A stretch of 60,277 nt of DNA from Acetobacteraceae bacterium (GTDB lineage: Bacteria > Pseudomonadota > Alphaproteobacteria > Acetobacterales > Acetobacteraceae). Numbering within the stretch: the stretch's first letter is position 1; each line of letters opens with the position of its first letter. Below, in pieces: positions 44,034 through 53,486 of the stretch. The notes under the pieces are model-generated. The model saw only the letters and a list, made by a program, of their open reading frames with translations. It did not search any database and was not told the DNA's origin. The translations under genes were made by a program, and so were the position numbers. The stretch is taken from contig JAMXLO010000156.1 of assembly GCA_024280945.1 (NCBI GenBank), positions 1 to 60,277 on the forward strand, read 5' to 3'.

Positions 44034-44591
44034 GGTGCGATTTCGACCTGTGTCTGGAAAAATTTGCTCAGAAATAGGCGAGTGCGCTGGCAAAATTCAA
44101 TGTGGAACCCTCCGGCGCCAAACTTTGGCCGGTTGGAAATCGCAATCCGCTTAGAGTGTTGTTATGACAGAGATTGGTCTCGCTGCTCGATACCAGCGCG
44201 GTTGCTGTTCCGGGCGAATTCAACCATGACGGGTGGGTGCGGCGTTGCCCTGTGGACGTGAAGTTCCCGCCACGGCAAAAGCCGGCCGCGTTCAAACTGG
44301 ATGAAGTGCTTCGCCATCTTCGGAAGGTGACGAAGCGGCCAACCACTGATTGGCAGTCTCACGCTGTATGGGCGTGCATGGTGATCTGTCTCTGCAGTGC
44401 TGGACACGGGGTGGCCTGATACCTGCCGATTTCCTTCGACTATCCGCCGAGCGGGCCCGCCCCATTCTTTCTGGAAGCCGTCAGACCGAGGAGACAACGA
44501 GGTCGCACGAGGGACCATGATTCATAAGGCAGCGAGAGTGCGTGCAGCCGCCTGCAGCAACTGTTCTCGCTGACCACGCGGGAAGGCGACT
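44034..44591. other. intergenic, no recognised gene
   Basis: About 560 bases. Several frames of 80-120 codons exist, but none has a domain I recognise or a good ribosome site. The promoter of the M20 gene should lie within the first 150 bases. Confidence 0.45.
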
Positions 44592-44795
44592 GTGAGTAGT
44601 CAACATGCATCGCTGGCCCACAAGGCCGCGGAAGAGTTCAAGGTTATGCTGGCGCTTGCGGCCTATCTCTACGTCGGGCTAGGTGCGGTCCTGCTGGCGA
44701 AGACCGCGTTTCGCAGTCTTGGCACGGTCCTCGGCCACGGTGCCTTGATTCGCATGTTCTTCGTATCAAGCGATGTGACGCCGGCTGTTCGCTGA
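44592..44795 (+). CDS. small membrane protein, possibly truncated
   Basis: A 67-residue ORF with a GTG start behind GAAGG. The N-terminal two thirds, HKAAEEFKVMLALAAYLYVG then LGAVLLAKTAF, resemble the first helix of a known small bacterial membrane family (a Glu/Lys segment, then LYLWV-type helix). The end does not look like a second helix and seems cut short. It could be a relic. Confidence 0.42.
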   Translation: MSSQHASLAHKAAEEFKVMLALAAYLYVGLGAVLLAKTAFRSLGTVLGHGALIRMFFVSSDVTPAVR

Positions 44796-44855
44796 CAGCA
44801 CCGGCTTGCGAGGCCGCGGATTGCGGACAGGACTGCACGCGCGCAAACTTGCGCC

Positions 44856-45650
44856 ATGTCGAAGACCTACCAGACCCTGCAGATCGCCGAGCCGCGGCCG
44901 CATACGCTGCTGGTGACGCTGAGCCGCCCCGAAGTCGCCAATGCGATGAACACGCAGATGGGGCTCGATCTGCTCGATCTGTTCCATGCGATCGGCGGGG
45001 CACCGAACCAGCAGCGCTGCATTGTGCTCACCGGATCCGGCACACGCGCATTCTGCGCTGGCGGCGACCTGAAAGAGCGCAACGGCATGACTGATCAGCA
45101 GTGGCAGGACCAGCACCTGATCTTCGAGCGTGCCATTCGTGCGATCATCCATTGCCCGGTGCCGATCATTGCGGCGGTGAATGGTGCGGCCTATGCCGGC
45201 GGGATGGAGATCTCGCTGTGCGCCGACTTCATTTACGCAGCCGAGCACGCACGGTTTGCGCTGACCGAGGTGACGCTGGGGATCATGCCGGGTGCCGGTG
45301 GCACACAGACCTTGCCGCGTGCCATTGGAGGACGCCGGGCCAAAGAGATTTTGCTGACCGGGCGGCCGTTCACCGCCCAGCAGGCGTTCGAGTGGGGCAT
45401 GGTGAACCGCATCTGCAACGCCGATGCGCTGCTGGCCGAGGCGCTGGAGACGGCGGCGACGATCGCCGGCAATGCGCCGATCTCCACGCGGCAGATCAAG
45501 CAGTCAGTGAACTATGGGCTCAATATGGACCTGACCAGCGGCATGATGTTCGAAATCGAAGCGTATAACCGCATGGTGCCGACCGAGGATCGCCGCGAAG
45601 GCATCCGCGCCTTCAACGAAAAGCGCAAGCCGGTGTTTCAGGGGCGTTGA
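44856..45650 (+). CDS. enoyl-CoA hydratase/isomerase family protein
   Basis: A 264-residue crotonase-fold enzyme. The oxyanion-hole segments are RAFCAGGDLKERNGM and AAVNGAAYAGGMEISLCADF, and ALTEVTLGIMPGAGGTQTLPR holds the catalytic Glu positions, so hydratase activity is plausible. The start lacks a clear ribosome site. Gene ends 12 bases before the MmgE/PrpD gene, so the two are one operon that probably works in acyl-CoA or methylcitrate-like degradation. Confidence 0.92.
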   Translation: MSKTYQTLQIAEPRPHTLLVTLSRPEVANAMNTQMGLDLLDLFHAIGGAPNQQRCIVLTGSGTRAFCAGGDLKERNGMTDQQWQDQHLIFERAIRAIIHCPVPIIAAVNGAAYAGGMEISLCADFIYAAEHARFALTEVTLGIMPGAGGTQTLPRAIGGRRAKEILLTGRPFTAQQAFEWGMVNRICNADALLAEALETAATIAGNAPISTRQIKQSVNYGLNMDLTSGMMFEIEAYNRMVPTEDRREGIRAFNEKRKPVFQGR

Positions 45651-45662
45651 GGAGCAAGCGAC

Positions 45663-47033
45663 ATGAACGTGATGACGGATATCGGTGCGCAGAATCTGAC
45701 GCGGACTCTGGCCGAGCAGGCGCGGAAGCTGCGCTATGAGGACCTGCCGGAATACGTACGCCAGCTCGCACGGCAGTGTGTGCTGGATTACCTCGCCTGC
45801 ACGTTGGCGGGTGCCAAGGAAGAGCTGACGGAAATTTTGCTGGCCGAGATGCTCGCGCATGGCGGCACACCGGCCGCGACGATCATCGGGCATGCAGAGC
45901 GCCTTCCGGTCCTATCGGCGGCGCTGGTCAACGGTACAGCTTCGCATGCGCTGGACTTCGACGACGTCAACATGGCGATGACCGGGCACCCTTCGGTGGT
46001 GCTGTTGTCCGCGCTGCTGCCGCTGGCGGAAGAGCGCGGCAGTGCGGCGCGTGATGTGCTGGCGGCGTTCGTCGCTGGGTACGAACTACAGTGCCGGCTG
46101 GGGCTGCTGCTCGCGCCGGGGCATTACAATGTGCTTGGCTTCCATGCGACGGGCACTCTCGGCAGCTTCGGTGCTGCCGCGGCGTGCGCTCATTTGTTGG
46201 GATTGAATGCCGAGCAGTTCGCCACCGCGCTGGGTGTTGCGGGGACGCAGGCTGCGGGGTTGAAGTCAATGTTCGGCACGATGTGCAAGCCGCTCCATGC
46301 CGGCAAGGCCGCGCAGAACGGATTGCTCGCCGGACGCCTGACGCAGAGAGGCTTCACCAGCCGCGACGACGTGGTGGAATGCGCGCAGGGGTTCGCTCGG
46401 ACGCACAGCCCAGACTTCAATCCCAGCGCTGCGCTGGCCGACCCGCCGGGCGGCTTTCATATCCGCAACAACCTCTTCAAGTATCATGCAGCCTGCTACA
46501 TGACGCACGCCCCGATCGAAGCTGCACGCAAACTGCGTGAACTGTACGGGCTGAAGCCGGAGCAAATCGCGCGGATCAGACTGAGCCTGGACGAGGCGTG
46601 TGATCGCGTCTGCAACATCCCGGCTCCGCGGACTGGGCTGGAAGCGAAGTTCAGCCTGCGCCTGACGACGGCGATGGCGCTGGCCGGCGTGGATACCGGC
46701 GGGCTCGGCAGCTATTCAGAGGAGACGGCCGCTGACCCGACTTTGATTGCCCTGCGCGACAAGGTCGAATTCGACTTCCGGTCGGATCGGCCAAATACGA
46801 TCGCCGCGCTGGAAGTCGGGCTGACGGACGGGCGAACCGTGGCGGCGTCACACGACTCAGGCATTCCCGCCAGCGATTTCGATGAGCAAGGACGGCGCTT
46901 GGCGGAGAAGTTCATGGCCTTGGCTTCGCCGGTGATAGGCGAAGCCAGGGCGCGCGATCTGGTCGTGCAGATCAGCGAGCTGAGACCCGGGGACAACTTG
47001 CAGGACATCCTGCAGCTCTGCGCTGGCAGCTAG
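45663..47033 (+). CDS. MmgE/PrpD family protein
   Basis: A 456-residue protein of the MmgE/PrpD fold, which includes 2-methylcitrate dehydratase and cis-aconitate decarboxylase. Landmarks are LARQCVLDYLACTLAGA, NGTASHALDFDD, HPSVVLLSALLPLAE, GSFGAAAACAHLLGL, MCKPLHAGKAAQNGLLA and FKYHAACYMTHAPIEAA. The family has many uncharacterised dehydratases; no prpB, prpC or prpE is next to it, so I do not name it prpD. GGAGCAAG precedes the ATG. Confidence 0.92.
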   Translation: MNVMTDIGAQNLTRTLAEQARKLRYEDLPEYVRQLARQCVLDYLACTLAGAKEELTEILLAEMLAHGGTPAATIIGHAERLPVLSAALVNGTASHALDFDDVNMAMTGHPSVVLLSALLPLAEERGSAARDVLAAFVAGYELQCRLGLLLAPGHYNVLGFHATGTLGSFGAAAACAHLLGLNAEQFATALGVAGTQAAGLKSMFGTMCKPLHAGKAAQNGLLAGRLTQRGFTSRDDVVECAQGFARTHSPDFNPSAALADPPGGFHIRNNLFKYHAACYMTHAPIEAARKLRELYGLKPEQIARIRLSLDEACDRVCNIPAPRTGLEAKFSLRLTTAMALAGVDTGGLGSYSEETAADPTLIALRDKVEFDFRSDRPNTIAALEVGLTDGRTVAASHDSGIPASDFDEQGRRLAEKFMALASPVIGEARARDLVVQISELRPGDNLQDILQLCAGS

Positions 47034-47048
47034 GCGTCCTGCGTCGAG

Positions 47049-47075
47049 ATGGCCGGGCGTACGTGGCCCGGCCAT
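47049..47075 (+). terminator. 10-bp hairpin after the MmgE/PrpD gene
   Basis: ATGGCCGGGC (47049-47058), loop GTACGTG, GCCCGGCCAT (47066-47075), 15 bases after the stop. Perfect stem, but only a short AT-rich follow-up (GTATATG), so strength as a terminator is uncertain. Confidence 0.65.
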
Positions 47076-47113
47076 GTATATGCGCGCTGTCTATATTCTT
47101 GGCGCTGCGGTCA

Positions 47114-47554
47114 TCACTGACTCGGCGGCGGCGCCGCCGACCAGCCAACCATGATGCCCTGACAGCTGACGTTCGGACCAGTGATATTGGCGACGAGATA
47201 GCCGTCGCTTCGGACTGATCCGCTGATATCTGCGGTTCGATGCCGGCCACCGACCTCCTCAGCCGTCATCTGGAATGTTCTGGCTTGTGGGTTGATGCTG
47301 CCGGTGGCATGCGCCATCGACTGCCAATTGTTCCAGGCGATCATGCCGTCGAGCATATTGTCCGGCGTCAACACGACATGCCAATCCAATCCGGGGCATC
47401 CCGACTGCGCCGATGAATGGAAGGTATATATCCGTCCCGGCGGCAACTGCTGCATTGCCGCAGTGGCCGCAGGCGGCGGCGCCGGCGGTTTGGGCGTACA
47501 AGCTGCGGCAGCAACCGCGAGCGCACCAAGGCCTACATACCTGGCCAATGTCAT
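47114..47554 (-). CDS. hypothetical lipoprotein
   Basis: A 146-residue ORF with a lipoprotein signal peptide: LARYVGLGALAVAAAAC, with the lipid-carrying Cys at residue 19, followed by TPKPPAPPPAA. The mature part has IYTFHSSAQSGCPGLDWHVV and GHTADISGSV-like HRTADISGSVRSDGYLVANI, with three Cys and a beta-rich look. It is convergent with the MmgE/PrpD gene. GGGGA precedes the ATG. Function unknown. Confidence 0.72.
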   Translation of the reverse strand: MTLARYVGLGALAVAAAACTPKPPAPPPAATAAMQQLPPGRIYTFHSSAQSGCPGLDWHVVLTPDNMLDGMIAWNNWQSMAHATGSINPQARTFQMTAEEVGGRHRTADISGSVRSDGYLVANITGPNVSCQGIMVGWSAAPPPSQ

Positions 47555-47714
47555 TTGCTGCGTCCCCTTCCCTGCGAAGCAGAACATTCTCTTTCCCGCA
47601 ATACGGCCGCACCGGCAACACCTCGGGCAGCGCCATCGTGACGAAGTGGGCGCATCTTGGTCACGGTGTTGTCGGCAGATCACACCCGGCCCGGTAAGTG
47701 ACCAACAAAAGGGA

Positions 47715-47739
47715 GGCGCGTCTCGGTGGGAGACGCGCC
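47715..47739 (-). terminator. rho-independent terminator for the LLM oxidoreductase gene
   Basis: GGCGCGTCTC (47715-47724), loop GGTGG, GAGACGCGCC (47730-47739): ten perfect base pairs. On the minus strand the stem is followed by TCCCTTTTGTT. It lies about 90 bases after the stop of the leftward gene at 47830. Confidence 0.75.
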
Positions 47740-47829
47740 CAGAGAACCAGAAGTATTCATTCGCGCCAGCGCGGGTGCCCTTGCGCGACGGGCAGATTAG
47801 CGCACGTTACATTTGGTTACAATAGCCCA

Positions 47830-48732
47830 TCAGCCGAAGGTGGCGAAGATTTCCTCCAGGGCCTTGAGCTGACCGCCCGAGGTCGATGAGGGCACGATGA
47901 CCGGCGTATGAACGCCGGAAGCCTGCCAGGCCTCGACACCTTCGCGTACCCGCGACGCCGGACCGAACAGCGCCACATCCGCCAGCCAACGATCGGTGAG
48001 GAAGCGCGGCACATCATCGCGGCGGTTCTCTTCGATGGCATGCTCTATCGCGATCATCTCCTCGGCGTAGCCCGCTTCCTTCCAGTAGTTGCGGTAATTC
48101 GGCAGGAACGCATAGTGGATCAGGTTCTTGCGGCAGATTGCCCTCGCCGCCTCGACGTCGTCACTGATGCAGGTCGGCAGCATGTTGCCGATGAAGAACG
48201 TGGGGTCATTGCGCTTCGCAGCGGGCAGTGCGGTCAGCGATGTTGCCATGTGCGAGCGGGCGGCGTTTGCGAAAACTACACCCTGAGAGATTTCGCCGGC
48301 GAGCGCCACCATCTTCTGCCGCAGCGCGGCGATGATGATCGGTGGGAACTCGCCGACGCCTTCGACGGCGCGCAGCCTTTCGACGAAGGTGCGCGTATCG
48401 CCGAGTGGCTTACCGACAGTGACGCCCATGCGTTGGTGACCCGGCGCGTGGGCGACACCGATGCCGAGACGGAAGCGGCCACCGGAGACCTCGTGCATGA
48501 AGGCGGCACTCTGCGCGAAGTCCAGCACGGTGCGGACGTAGATCGGCGCGATCGCCGTACCAAACGAGATGCGCTCGGTGTTCCAGCACATCGCCTCGCA
48601 CTGCGACATGTTGCCGTACATGCTGGGCGTGTAGATACCGGCGTAGCCGCGCCGCTCGATGTCGCGGGCGATCTCGAGCGTGAGGCGGCGGCGGCCGGGT
48701 ACGGCGACGAGGGAAATGGCTGGCAAGGGCAT
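47830..48732 (-). CDS. LLM-class flavin/F420-dependent oxidoreductase
   Basis: A 300-residue luciferase-like TIM-barrel protein. Typical parts are EIARDIERRGYAGIYTPSMYG, RISFGTAIAPIYVRTVLDFAQSAAFMHEVSGGRFRLGIGV (broken by family consensus segments) and HAPGHQRMGV. The long VVFANAARSHM and VPRFLTDRWLADVALFGPAS follow. Members use FMN or F420; cofactor cannot be decided. It is divergent from the VOC gene across 85 bp, and a clear terminator follows at 47715-47739. Confidence 0.9.
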   Translation of the reverse strand: MPLPAISLVAVPGRRRLTLEIARDIERRGYAGIYTPSMYGNMSQCEAMCWNTERISFGTAIAPIYVRTVLDFAQSAAFMHEVSGGRFRLGIGVAHAPGHQRMGVTVGKPLGDTRTFVERLRAVEGVGEFPPIIIAALRQKMVALAGEISQGVVFANAARSHMATSLTALPAAKRNDPTFFIGNMLPTCISDDVEAARAICRKNLIHYAFLPNYRNYWKEAGYAEEMIAIEHAIEENRRDDVPRFLTDRWLADVALFGPASRVREGVEAWQASGVHTPVIVPSSTSGGQLKALEEIFATFG

Positions 48733-48817
48733 GGCAGGTTACCTGGATGGTGTCAGCGATCAGCTTGCGAGCCGGCGGTCTGAAGGGCAAGCTGCGCGCG
48801 ACTGAATGGAGGATGCC

Positions 48818-49393
48818 ATGGCTGTCGCAGAAGCCGTCCAGGAGAAGCCGAAGCTGCTGGCCGAACCGCCGCAGCGTCTGCACCATCACGCCTATGTCGT
48901 GCGCGATCAGGAGTTGAACCGGCAGTTCTTCGAGGACCTGCTGGGCATTCCGCTGATCGCCACCTGGTGCGAGAAGCACCATAACGCGCTGCTCGGCCGC
49001 GAGGTGGCGATGTGTCATACCTTCTTCGGCATGGCCGATGGTGGCGCGCTGGCGTTCTTCTCGTTCGCCGATCCTGAAATTTATAAGCTGATTATCGCGG
49101 AGAAGCCGCCGGTGATCGGCAGCTTCGACCACGTGGCGTTCAAGGTATCGGACCGCACCTATGACGAGATCGTCGATCGGCTGCGGCGGGCGGGCGAAAA
49201 TTTCCGCGAGAATGACCACGGCTACTGTAAGTCTGTGTATGCGACGTCGCCCGACGGCTTGATCGTGGAGTTCACCGTCGATCCCCCCGGCGTGGAACAG
49301 ATCGATGCGATCCGGCGCGCGGATGCGCATTCAGAATTGGCACGCTGGATAGCTGGCGACCACCGGACCAACAACGACCTGCGACCACATTAA
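48818..49393 (+). CDS. VOC-superfamily (glyoxalase/dioxygenase-like) protein
   Basis: A 191-residue vicinal-oxygen-chelate protein. RLHHHAYVVRDQELNRQFFED (first metal His), CHTFFGMADGGALAFFSF, GSFDHVAFKVSDRTYDEIV and SPDGLIVEFTVDPPG (metal Glu) show one complete VOC unit of two beta-alpha-beta-beta-beta modules. GGAGG precedes the ATG at 48818, five bases away; the ATG at 48806 is less likely. It may share a promoter region with the LLM oxidoreductase, and the pair may degrade an aromatic or aldehyde substrate. Confidence 0.88.
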   Translation: MAVAEAVQEKPKLLAEPPQRLHHHAYVVRDQELNRQFFEDLLGIPLIATWCEKHHNALLGREVAMCHTFFGMADGGALAFFSFADPEIYKLIIAEKPPVIGSFDHVAFKVSDRTYDEIVDRLRRAGENFRENDHGYCKSVYATSPDGLIVEFTVDPPGVEQIDAIRRADAHSELARWIAGDHRTNNDLRPH

Positions 49394-49630
49394 GAACGGA
49401 CGGCGGCGCATCCCCCGGGCGCGGCGCCGCGGGTGCGCACCAGAGGCGATAGGCGGTGGTGGTCCGGTGAAACCTACATCGCCCTGACGCCGCGCGTCGC
49501 GGGGTGGATCACGGCATGACGCCCGGGTGCGGCGCAATCGGCTAGACGCTGCCAGGCTATCTCCACTGAGCCCGGATGGGTTTATCTGCGCTCGGTCAAG
49601 AGGCTGACGATGATCCCTCGCCAGCCGCGG

Positions 49631-50014
49631 CTATGATGTAAGCGATGGGGTCCGGGGTGAACTCCCGCGGCGCGCGAGGAAGCGCTTCGCCACGCTGAAG
49701 TCCACGACATTGCCCGCCGGTGTGCCGAAGACGCTGCGATGGATATATCTCCCCTCCGCTCGCGCTGGTGCCCCCGGCCCCACCGGCCATTTGGGCTGGC
49801 GGGTAGCGCGTTCGGCCGCATAGATCCGAAAGCGTGTTGCGAGCCTCCCGAGTGCTTCCCCGGCATCTTGGGTCGGCGTCCTGGCCGCCATTGCATCAAA
49901 TTCATCGGCTATTTGCAGAAGTTCCTCGATGGTGCAGCCACCGAGAGATTTTCTCTCAAACGTCAAATCCGCCACTGCCGCAGACCCTTTCCTCAGCTTG
50001 TCGGGCGGCGCCAT
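49631..50014 (-). CDS. hypothetical protein, helical N-terminal half
   Basis: A 127-residue ORF. The segment IEELLQIADEFDAMAARTPT through ALGRLATRFRIYAAERAT is a convincing pair of amphipathic helices, and codon choice there looks coding. The rest is Arg/Pro-rich and weaker. The ATG at 50014 has only TTGAGA before it. I do not recognise the family. The 240 bases between this gene and the VOC gene hold nothing clear. Confidence 0.45.
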   Translation of the reverse strand: MAPPDKLRKGSAAVADLTFERKSLGGCTIEELLQIADEFDAMAARTPTQDAGEALGRLATRFRIYAAERATRQPKWPVGPGAPARAEGRYIHRSVFGTPAGNVVDFSVAKRFLARRGSSPRTPSLTS

Positions 50015-50115
50015 TCTCAATAGCTTTATTAATGAATTACTAGCATCTCGCTCCGCATAAGAAACGATCTGCTCAAAGGAACCTCATGGTTCGCGCTCCA
50101 GGCAGCGTGTTGCGC

Positions 50116-50277
50116 CTACCGGACCAAGTGACCAGCAGGGTGGTCTTCCGGTGGTAGACCGGCCGCCGTGAGCAGGTGGTCGATCAGCTCCATTAGTTGT
50201 CGCGCCGTCTCCGGCTCTTGGGTTCTGCTGGCGATTGCGGCGAGAGCGTCCGCGATCGCTACCGGATCAAGATGCAT
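50116..50277 (-). CDS. small hypothetical helical protein
   Basis: A 53-residue ORF whose product, LDPVAIADALAAIASRTQEP then ETARQLMELIDHLLTAAGLP, is two clear amphipathic helices and looks like a genuine small protein. A GGGGG sequence precedes the ATG. In-frame starts exist to 50364 but lack sites. No known function. Confidence 0.5.
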   Translation of the reverse strand: MHLDPVAIADALAAIASRTQEPETARQLMELIDHLLTAAGLPPEDHPAGHLVR

Positions 50278-50364
50278 GGCGAGGCCCCCAGCCCTGCAGC
50301 CTGTCAAGGCGCTGCATGCGCGACGCCTACTCGGATTCTTATCAAGGAACCGCACCTGACCCAA

Positions 50365-51076
50365 GACTCCCTCGTGCCACTCGATCCAACCATTCTAAGC
50401 CCGGGCAATTGCAGGGCCCGTGGAGCAGCTCGGCGAGCCCAACCGAAACGAGATATTTTGGTTGCTCAAATCCAGCGTGCGAGGCCGGAGACGGTGATCC
50501 TCGCGTCGGTGATGCGCCAGCTGTCCTTCGGTCATCGCCATGGCGGCGGCAGACCTGCGGCCGATCGCTGCTCGATCGGCGGTCGAGCGCAGCACGGCTC
50601 TGATGCTTCGCCGGCAGAGCGCCGAGCAGCCCGAGCGGGCAGGCGCGGCGCACGACCATCTTATGACACTAAGCGCGGCTGCCACCGGACGCGCACGGAA
50701 AAACCATCTCGTGCCGAACGGCTGTTCCCTCGCTTTAAGAGGATCTTAGCCGTAGGGCACGATGGTCTTCCTACTGAGAAACTTGACCCCGGCCTTTTCC
50801 GAAACGGGATGGGCGGGGTCTTTTTTCGATCTCGGCCATCGAGACAGATGCACGATGCCAGAGAGTGGTGTCGATTCGGTAAACAACCATTCGGGACGCA
50901 ACGTCGGCCGTGGGAAGTTGGAAGGCAACTCAACCAAGGCGCTATGTCATCCGGCACTTGATGTTGAACTGCTCGCACCGCGGCTTGTGCCGGTCTTCGG
51001 GGAGCGACCGGGCAGGCTTGGCTCGCGAGTGTTCGGTGCCCCCGCGTCGGCGGTGTGCCTCAGTTTCTGTCAGACG
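50365..51076. other. about 700 bp without a recognised gene
   Basis: Frames of up to about 250 codons run through this segment on the plus strand, but their products are Arg/Ser/Gly-rich and show no domain. The only clear signal is a plus-strand terminator at 50785-50826, which has no visible gene in front of it. Confidence 0.5.
50785..50826 (+). terminator. orphan rho-independent terminator
   Basis: GACCCCG (50785-50791) pairs with CGGGGTC (50814-50820), with an inner CCG-AAA-CGG stem, and TTTTTT follows. This is a good intrinsic terminator on the plus strand. No protein gene is seen in front of it, so a small RNA is possible. Confidence 0.75.
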
Positions 51077-51574
51077 CTATGCGCCCCAGATCCGCACCAA
51101 AGGTCCGTTGCCGCCGGACACAGGATCGGCGACCGGCATCCTCACCGCGGCGACATTGTGGACAACCTCATCGTGTTCGGCCGGATTGCCACGGCGGAGG
51201 TCGCGCTGTGCGCTGTTGTCCGGATAGGCACCGACGATCAGCAAATCGTCCGTCTTGCTCTGACGGCAGTGACCGACACCTGCGGGAATCACCACCACGT
51301 CGCCGGCGCTCACCTCCAGCACCTGGCCGGAGGGGCCGCCAAACAGCACCTTACCGGAGCCGCTGGCAACGCCCAGAACTTCGTGTGCATCGCTGTGGAA
51401 GTGATGGAACGGATGTACCGAGTCCCGCCATGCGGCAGGCCAGCGATTGGCGGTGAAGATGCGCTCTATGGCGGCCGGATCCGCTGGCACCGCCTGGCGA
51501 TACACCAGGAGCGGCAGTCTCGAGTTAGGGATGGCACCGTCGTCGGTGAAGCTGAAGGTTTGGGGTTCGGTCAT
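51077..51574 (-). CDS. cupin-domain protein, YjlB-like
   Basis: A 165-residue cupin. The metal-binding motif is HPFHHFHSDAHEVLGVASG followed by VLEVSAGDVVVIPAGVGH, the usual two-part cupin signature. The later SKTDDLLIVGAYPDNSAQ and DLRRGNPAEHDEVVHNVAAV match the YjlB subfamily. Function unknown in general. It is a single leftward gene. Confidence 0.88.
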   Translation of the reverse strand: MTEPQTFSFTDDGAIPNSRLPLLVYRQAVPADPAAIERIFTANRWPAAWRDSVHPFHHFHSDAHEVLGVASGSGKVLFGGPSGQVLEVSAGDVVVIPAGVGHCRQSKTDDLLIVGAYPDNSAQRDLRRGNPAEHDEVVHNVAAVRMPVADPVSGGNGPLVRIWGA

Positions 51575-51842
51575 CGGAAATCCTCCGCTGCTGCAGCAAG
51601 CTGTCGATCGAGCTTTACCAAGTCAACGTCAAGTGTACGAGCCAGAAGCAGGTAGCTCGCAGCATAACCGGTCGATCCGGTCACCTGCACAAGTACCAGC
51701 GCAGCACCATGCCCAATTTCCACCCGTTACGATCCTGATGGACCAGCGGGCGTTGTAGGCTGCAACGGCGCGCGTCTGGCAGCGCCTCGCCGGCGCTCAG
51801 AGAGCGCTTCGATCCGCCGGCTCGCGCAGGCGATGCACGATC

Positions 51843-52874
51843 TCACTCCATTTCGACTGCATCCTCCGCCTCGTCCTCGTCGCCGTAGCCAACCAAGCGT
51901 AAGGCACGGCCTCGAATGCCGCGCGCGGCGGCAGCGTGGATCAGCGCCTCTTCCCGGCCGTGCGTTACCCACACCTCGGGCGCGCCGACCTCGTCGACCG
52001 TGGCATTCAATTCATCCCAGTCGGCATGGTCGGAGATCACCAGCGGCAACTCCACGCCGCGCGACTTGGCGCGCTGGCGCACGCGCATCCAGCCGGAGGC
52101 AATGGCAACGACCGGGTCGGCGAGCCGTCGTGCCCAGCGATCCGTGACGGCACTCGGCGGGGCCAACACAATGGTGCCGACCAGATCGCCCTTGCCGGCG
52201 GTGGTGGCGAGCCGAAGGTCACCCAAGGGCACGCCCTGCGCCTCGTAGACCTGGCAGATCGAGGCGAGCGCACCATGCAGCCAGATCGGCCGGTCCCATC
52301 CGGCCCGTCGCAGCAGAGCGATCAGGCGCTGGCACTTGCCCAACGCGTAGCAGCCGACCACGTGCGTGCGGTCGGGAAACAACGCAACGCTGTCCAACAA
52401 CCTGGCAATCTCATGGTCCGGCGGAGGATGGCGGAACACCGGCAGCGCGAAGGTGGCCTCGGTGATGAACACGTCACATGGCTGTGGGACGAAGCCGGCG
52501 CAGGTTGGGTCGGCGGTGCGCTTGTAGTCACCGCTCACCACGACGCGGCAGCCGCGATACTCCATCGCCACCTGCGCACTGCCCAGCACGTGTCCGGCCG
52601 GCTGGAGCCACACACGCACATCGTTGATGCCGATCGTCTCGTCCCAGGCAAGCGGTTGCTGCGCCTCCCCTGCCCGCTCGCCAAGCCGTTCCCGCATCAG
52701 CGCCAAGGTCGCAGGGCTCGCCAGCACTGCCCTATGGCCAGGGCGGGCATGGTCGGAGTGTGCATGGGTGATGATCGCCCGATCCACCGGACGCGTCGGA
52801 TCGATGAAGAAGCCGCCGGGTTCGCAGAACAGTCCCTGCGGCAACACGCGGAGCCAGTTGTCGGCCGGCAGCAT
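51843..52874 (-). CDS. ligase-associated DNA damage response exonuclease (MBL fold)
   Basis: A 343-residue metallo-beta-lactamase-fold nuclease of the beta-CASP-like group. Metal motifs are ITHAHSDHARPGH, VVSGDYKR, VFITEATFALPVFRHP and LVISDHADWDEL, which match the exonuclease that accompanies bacterial ATP-dependent DNA ligases, helicase and PdeM. I use the ATG at 52874; a TTG 24 bases upstream is possible. It points away from the helicase gene about 1 kb to the right. No ligase is seen in the window. Confidence 0.9.
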   Translation of the reverse strand: MLPADNWLRVLPQGLFCEPGGFFIDPTRPVDRAIITHAHSDHARPGHRAVLASPATLALMRERLGERAGEAQQPLAWDETIGINDVRVWLQPAGHVLGSAQVAMEYRGCRVVVSGDYKRTADPTCAGFVPQPCDVFITEATFALPVFRHPPPDHEIARLLDSVALFPDRTHVVGCYALGKCQRLIALLRRAGWDRPIWLHGALASICQVYEAQGVPLGDLRLATTAGKGDLVGTIVLAPPSAVTDRWARRLADPVVAIASGWMRVRQRAKSRGVELPLVISDHADWDELNATVDEVGAPEVWVTHGREEALIHAAAARGIRGRALRLVGYGDEDEAEDAVEME

Positions 52875-53066
52875 TCGATAGGTCCCGCTATCGATCAATG
52901 GTCAGGTTCAGCTTCAGTGGCTTATGACCAATTCCAGCGAAAGTCATCTGCGAGTGGTTCGTTCGCTGCAAAGCGACACCAGCCCGGGACCTGCGAAGGC
53001 TCGGCGGTCAGCCGCCGCGCACGGGACCTGGGCAAGGCGTCAGCCCACCCTTAAGATGGCGAGGCG

Positions 53067-53333
53067 ATGACCATGCGTGGACACTCAATCGCGGGCAACA
53101 CTAAGCCAAGACGCTTGCGATCGTTCCTGCCGGTCGTTGCAGTCGGCATATTGCTGGGAGGATGCGCAGCAAGCGATCCCCCATCCGACGAGTACCTCGC
53201 GGCGCACGGCTACTGGTATCACGACGGAAATCACCAGGACGGGTCCAGCGGGTCTGCGAGTCCGCAGGCTAAGTCCAACGCTATTCAGGGCATTTGGCTG
53301 TGGCCGCCGGCGGAAGTCGACATTCCAGACTAA
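53067..53333 (+). CDS. small hypothetical lipoprotein
   Basis: An 88-residue ORF. The signal (RRLRSFLPVVAVGILLGGCA) has a lipobox with LLGGC near residue 33, and the mature part is short and polar with YLAAHGYWYHDGNHQDG. GAGG precedes the ATG. It resembles small envelope lipoproteins but belongs to no family I know. Confidence 0.6.
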   Translation: MTMRGHSIAGNTKPRRLRSFLPVVAVGILLGGCAASDPPSDEYLAAHGYWYHDGNHQDGSSGSASPQAKSNAIQGIWLWPPAEVDIPD

Positions 53334-53486
53334 GGGCAGCGGCCGCCGGCTCGATGCCGAGCAAGTTGCCTCGCGATTGCTGCCGGGTTCAGTCGCGCGC
53401 GGCGCGGACCACCCCGGGCTGCGCCATCGGTCCGGAGGCAGGAGACCACTCCGAAGCCGATGCGCCAGTAGCGAGGCGACCGCCCG

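Noticed and set aside
43065-44261. 398-codon plus-strand frame across the M20 hydrolase
   Set aside because: Antisense shadow of a well-conserved enzyme.
44174-44419. 81-codon plus-strand frame as a gene
   Set aside because: No ribosome site, no domain, and composition typical of intergenic DNA.
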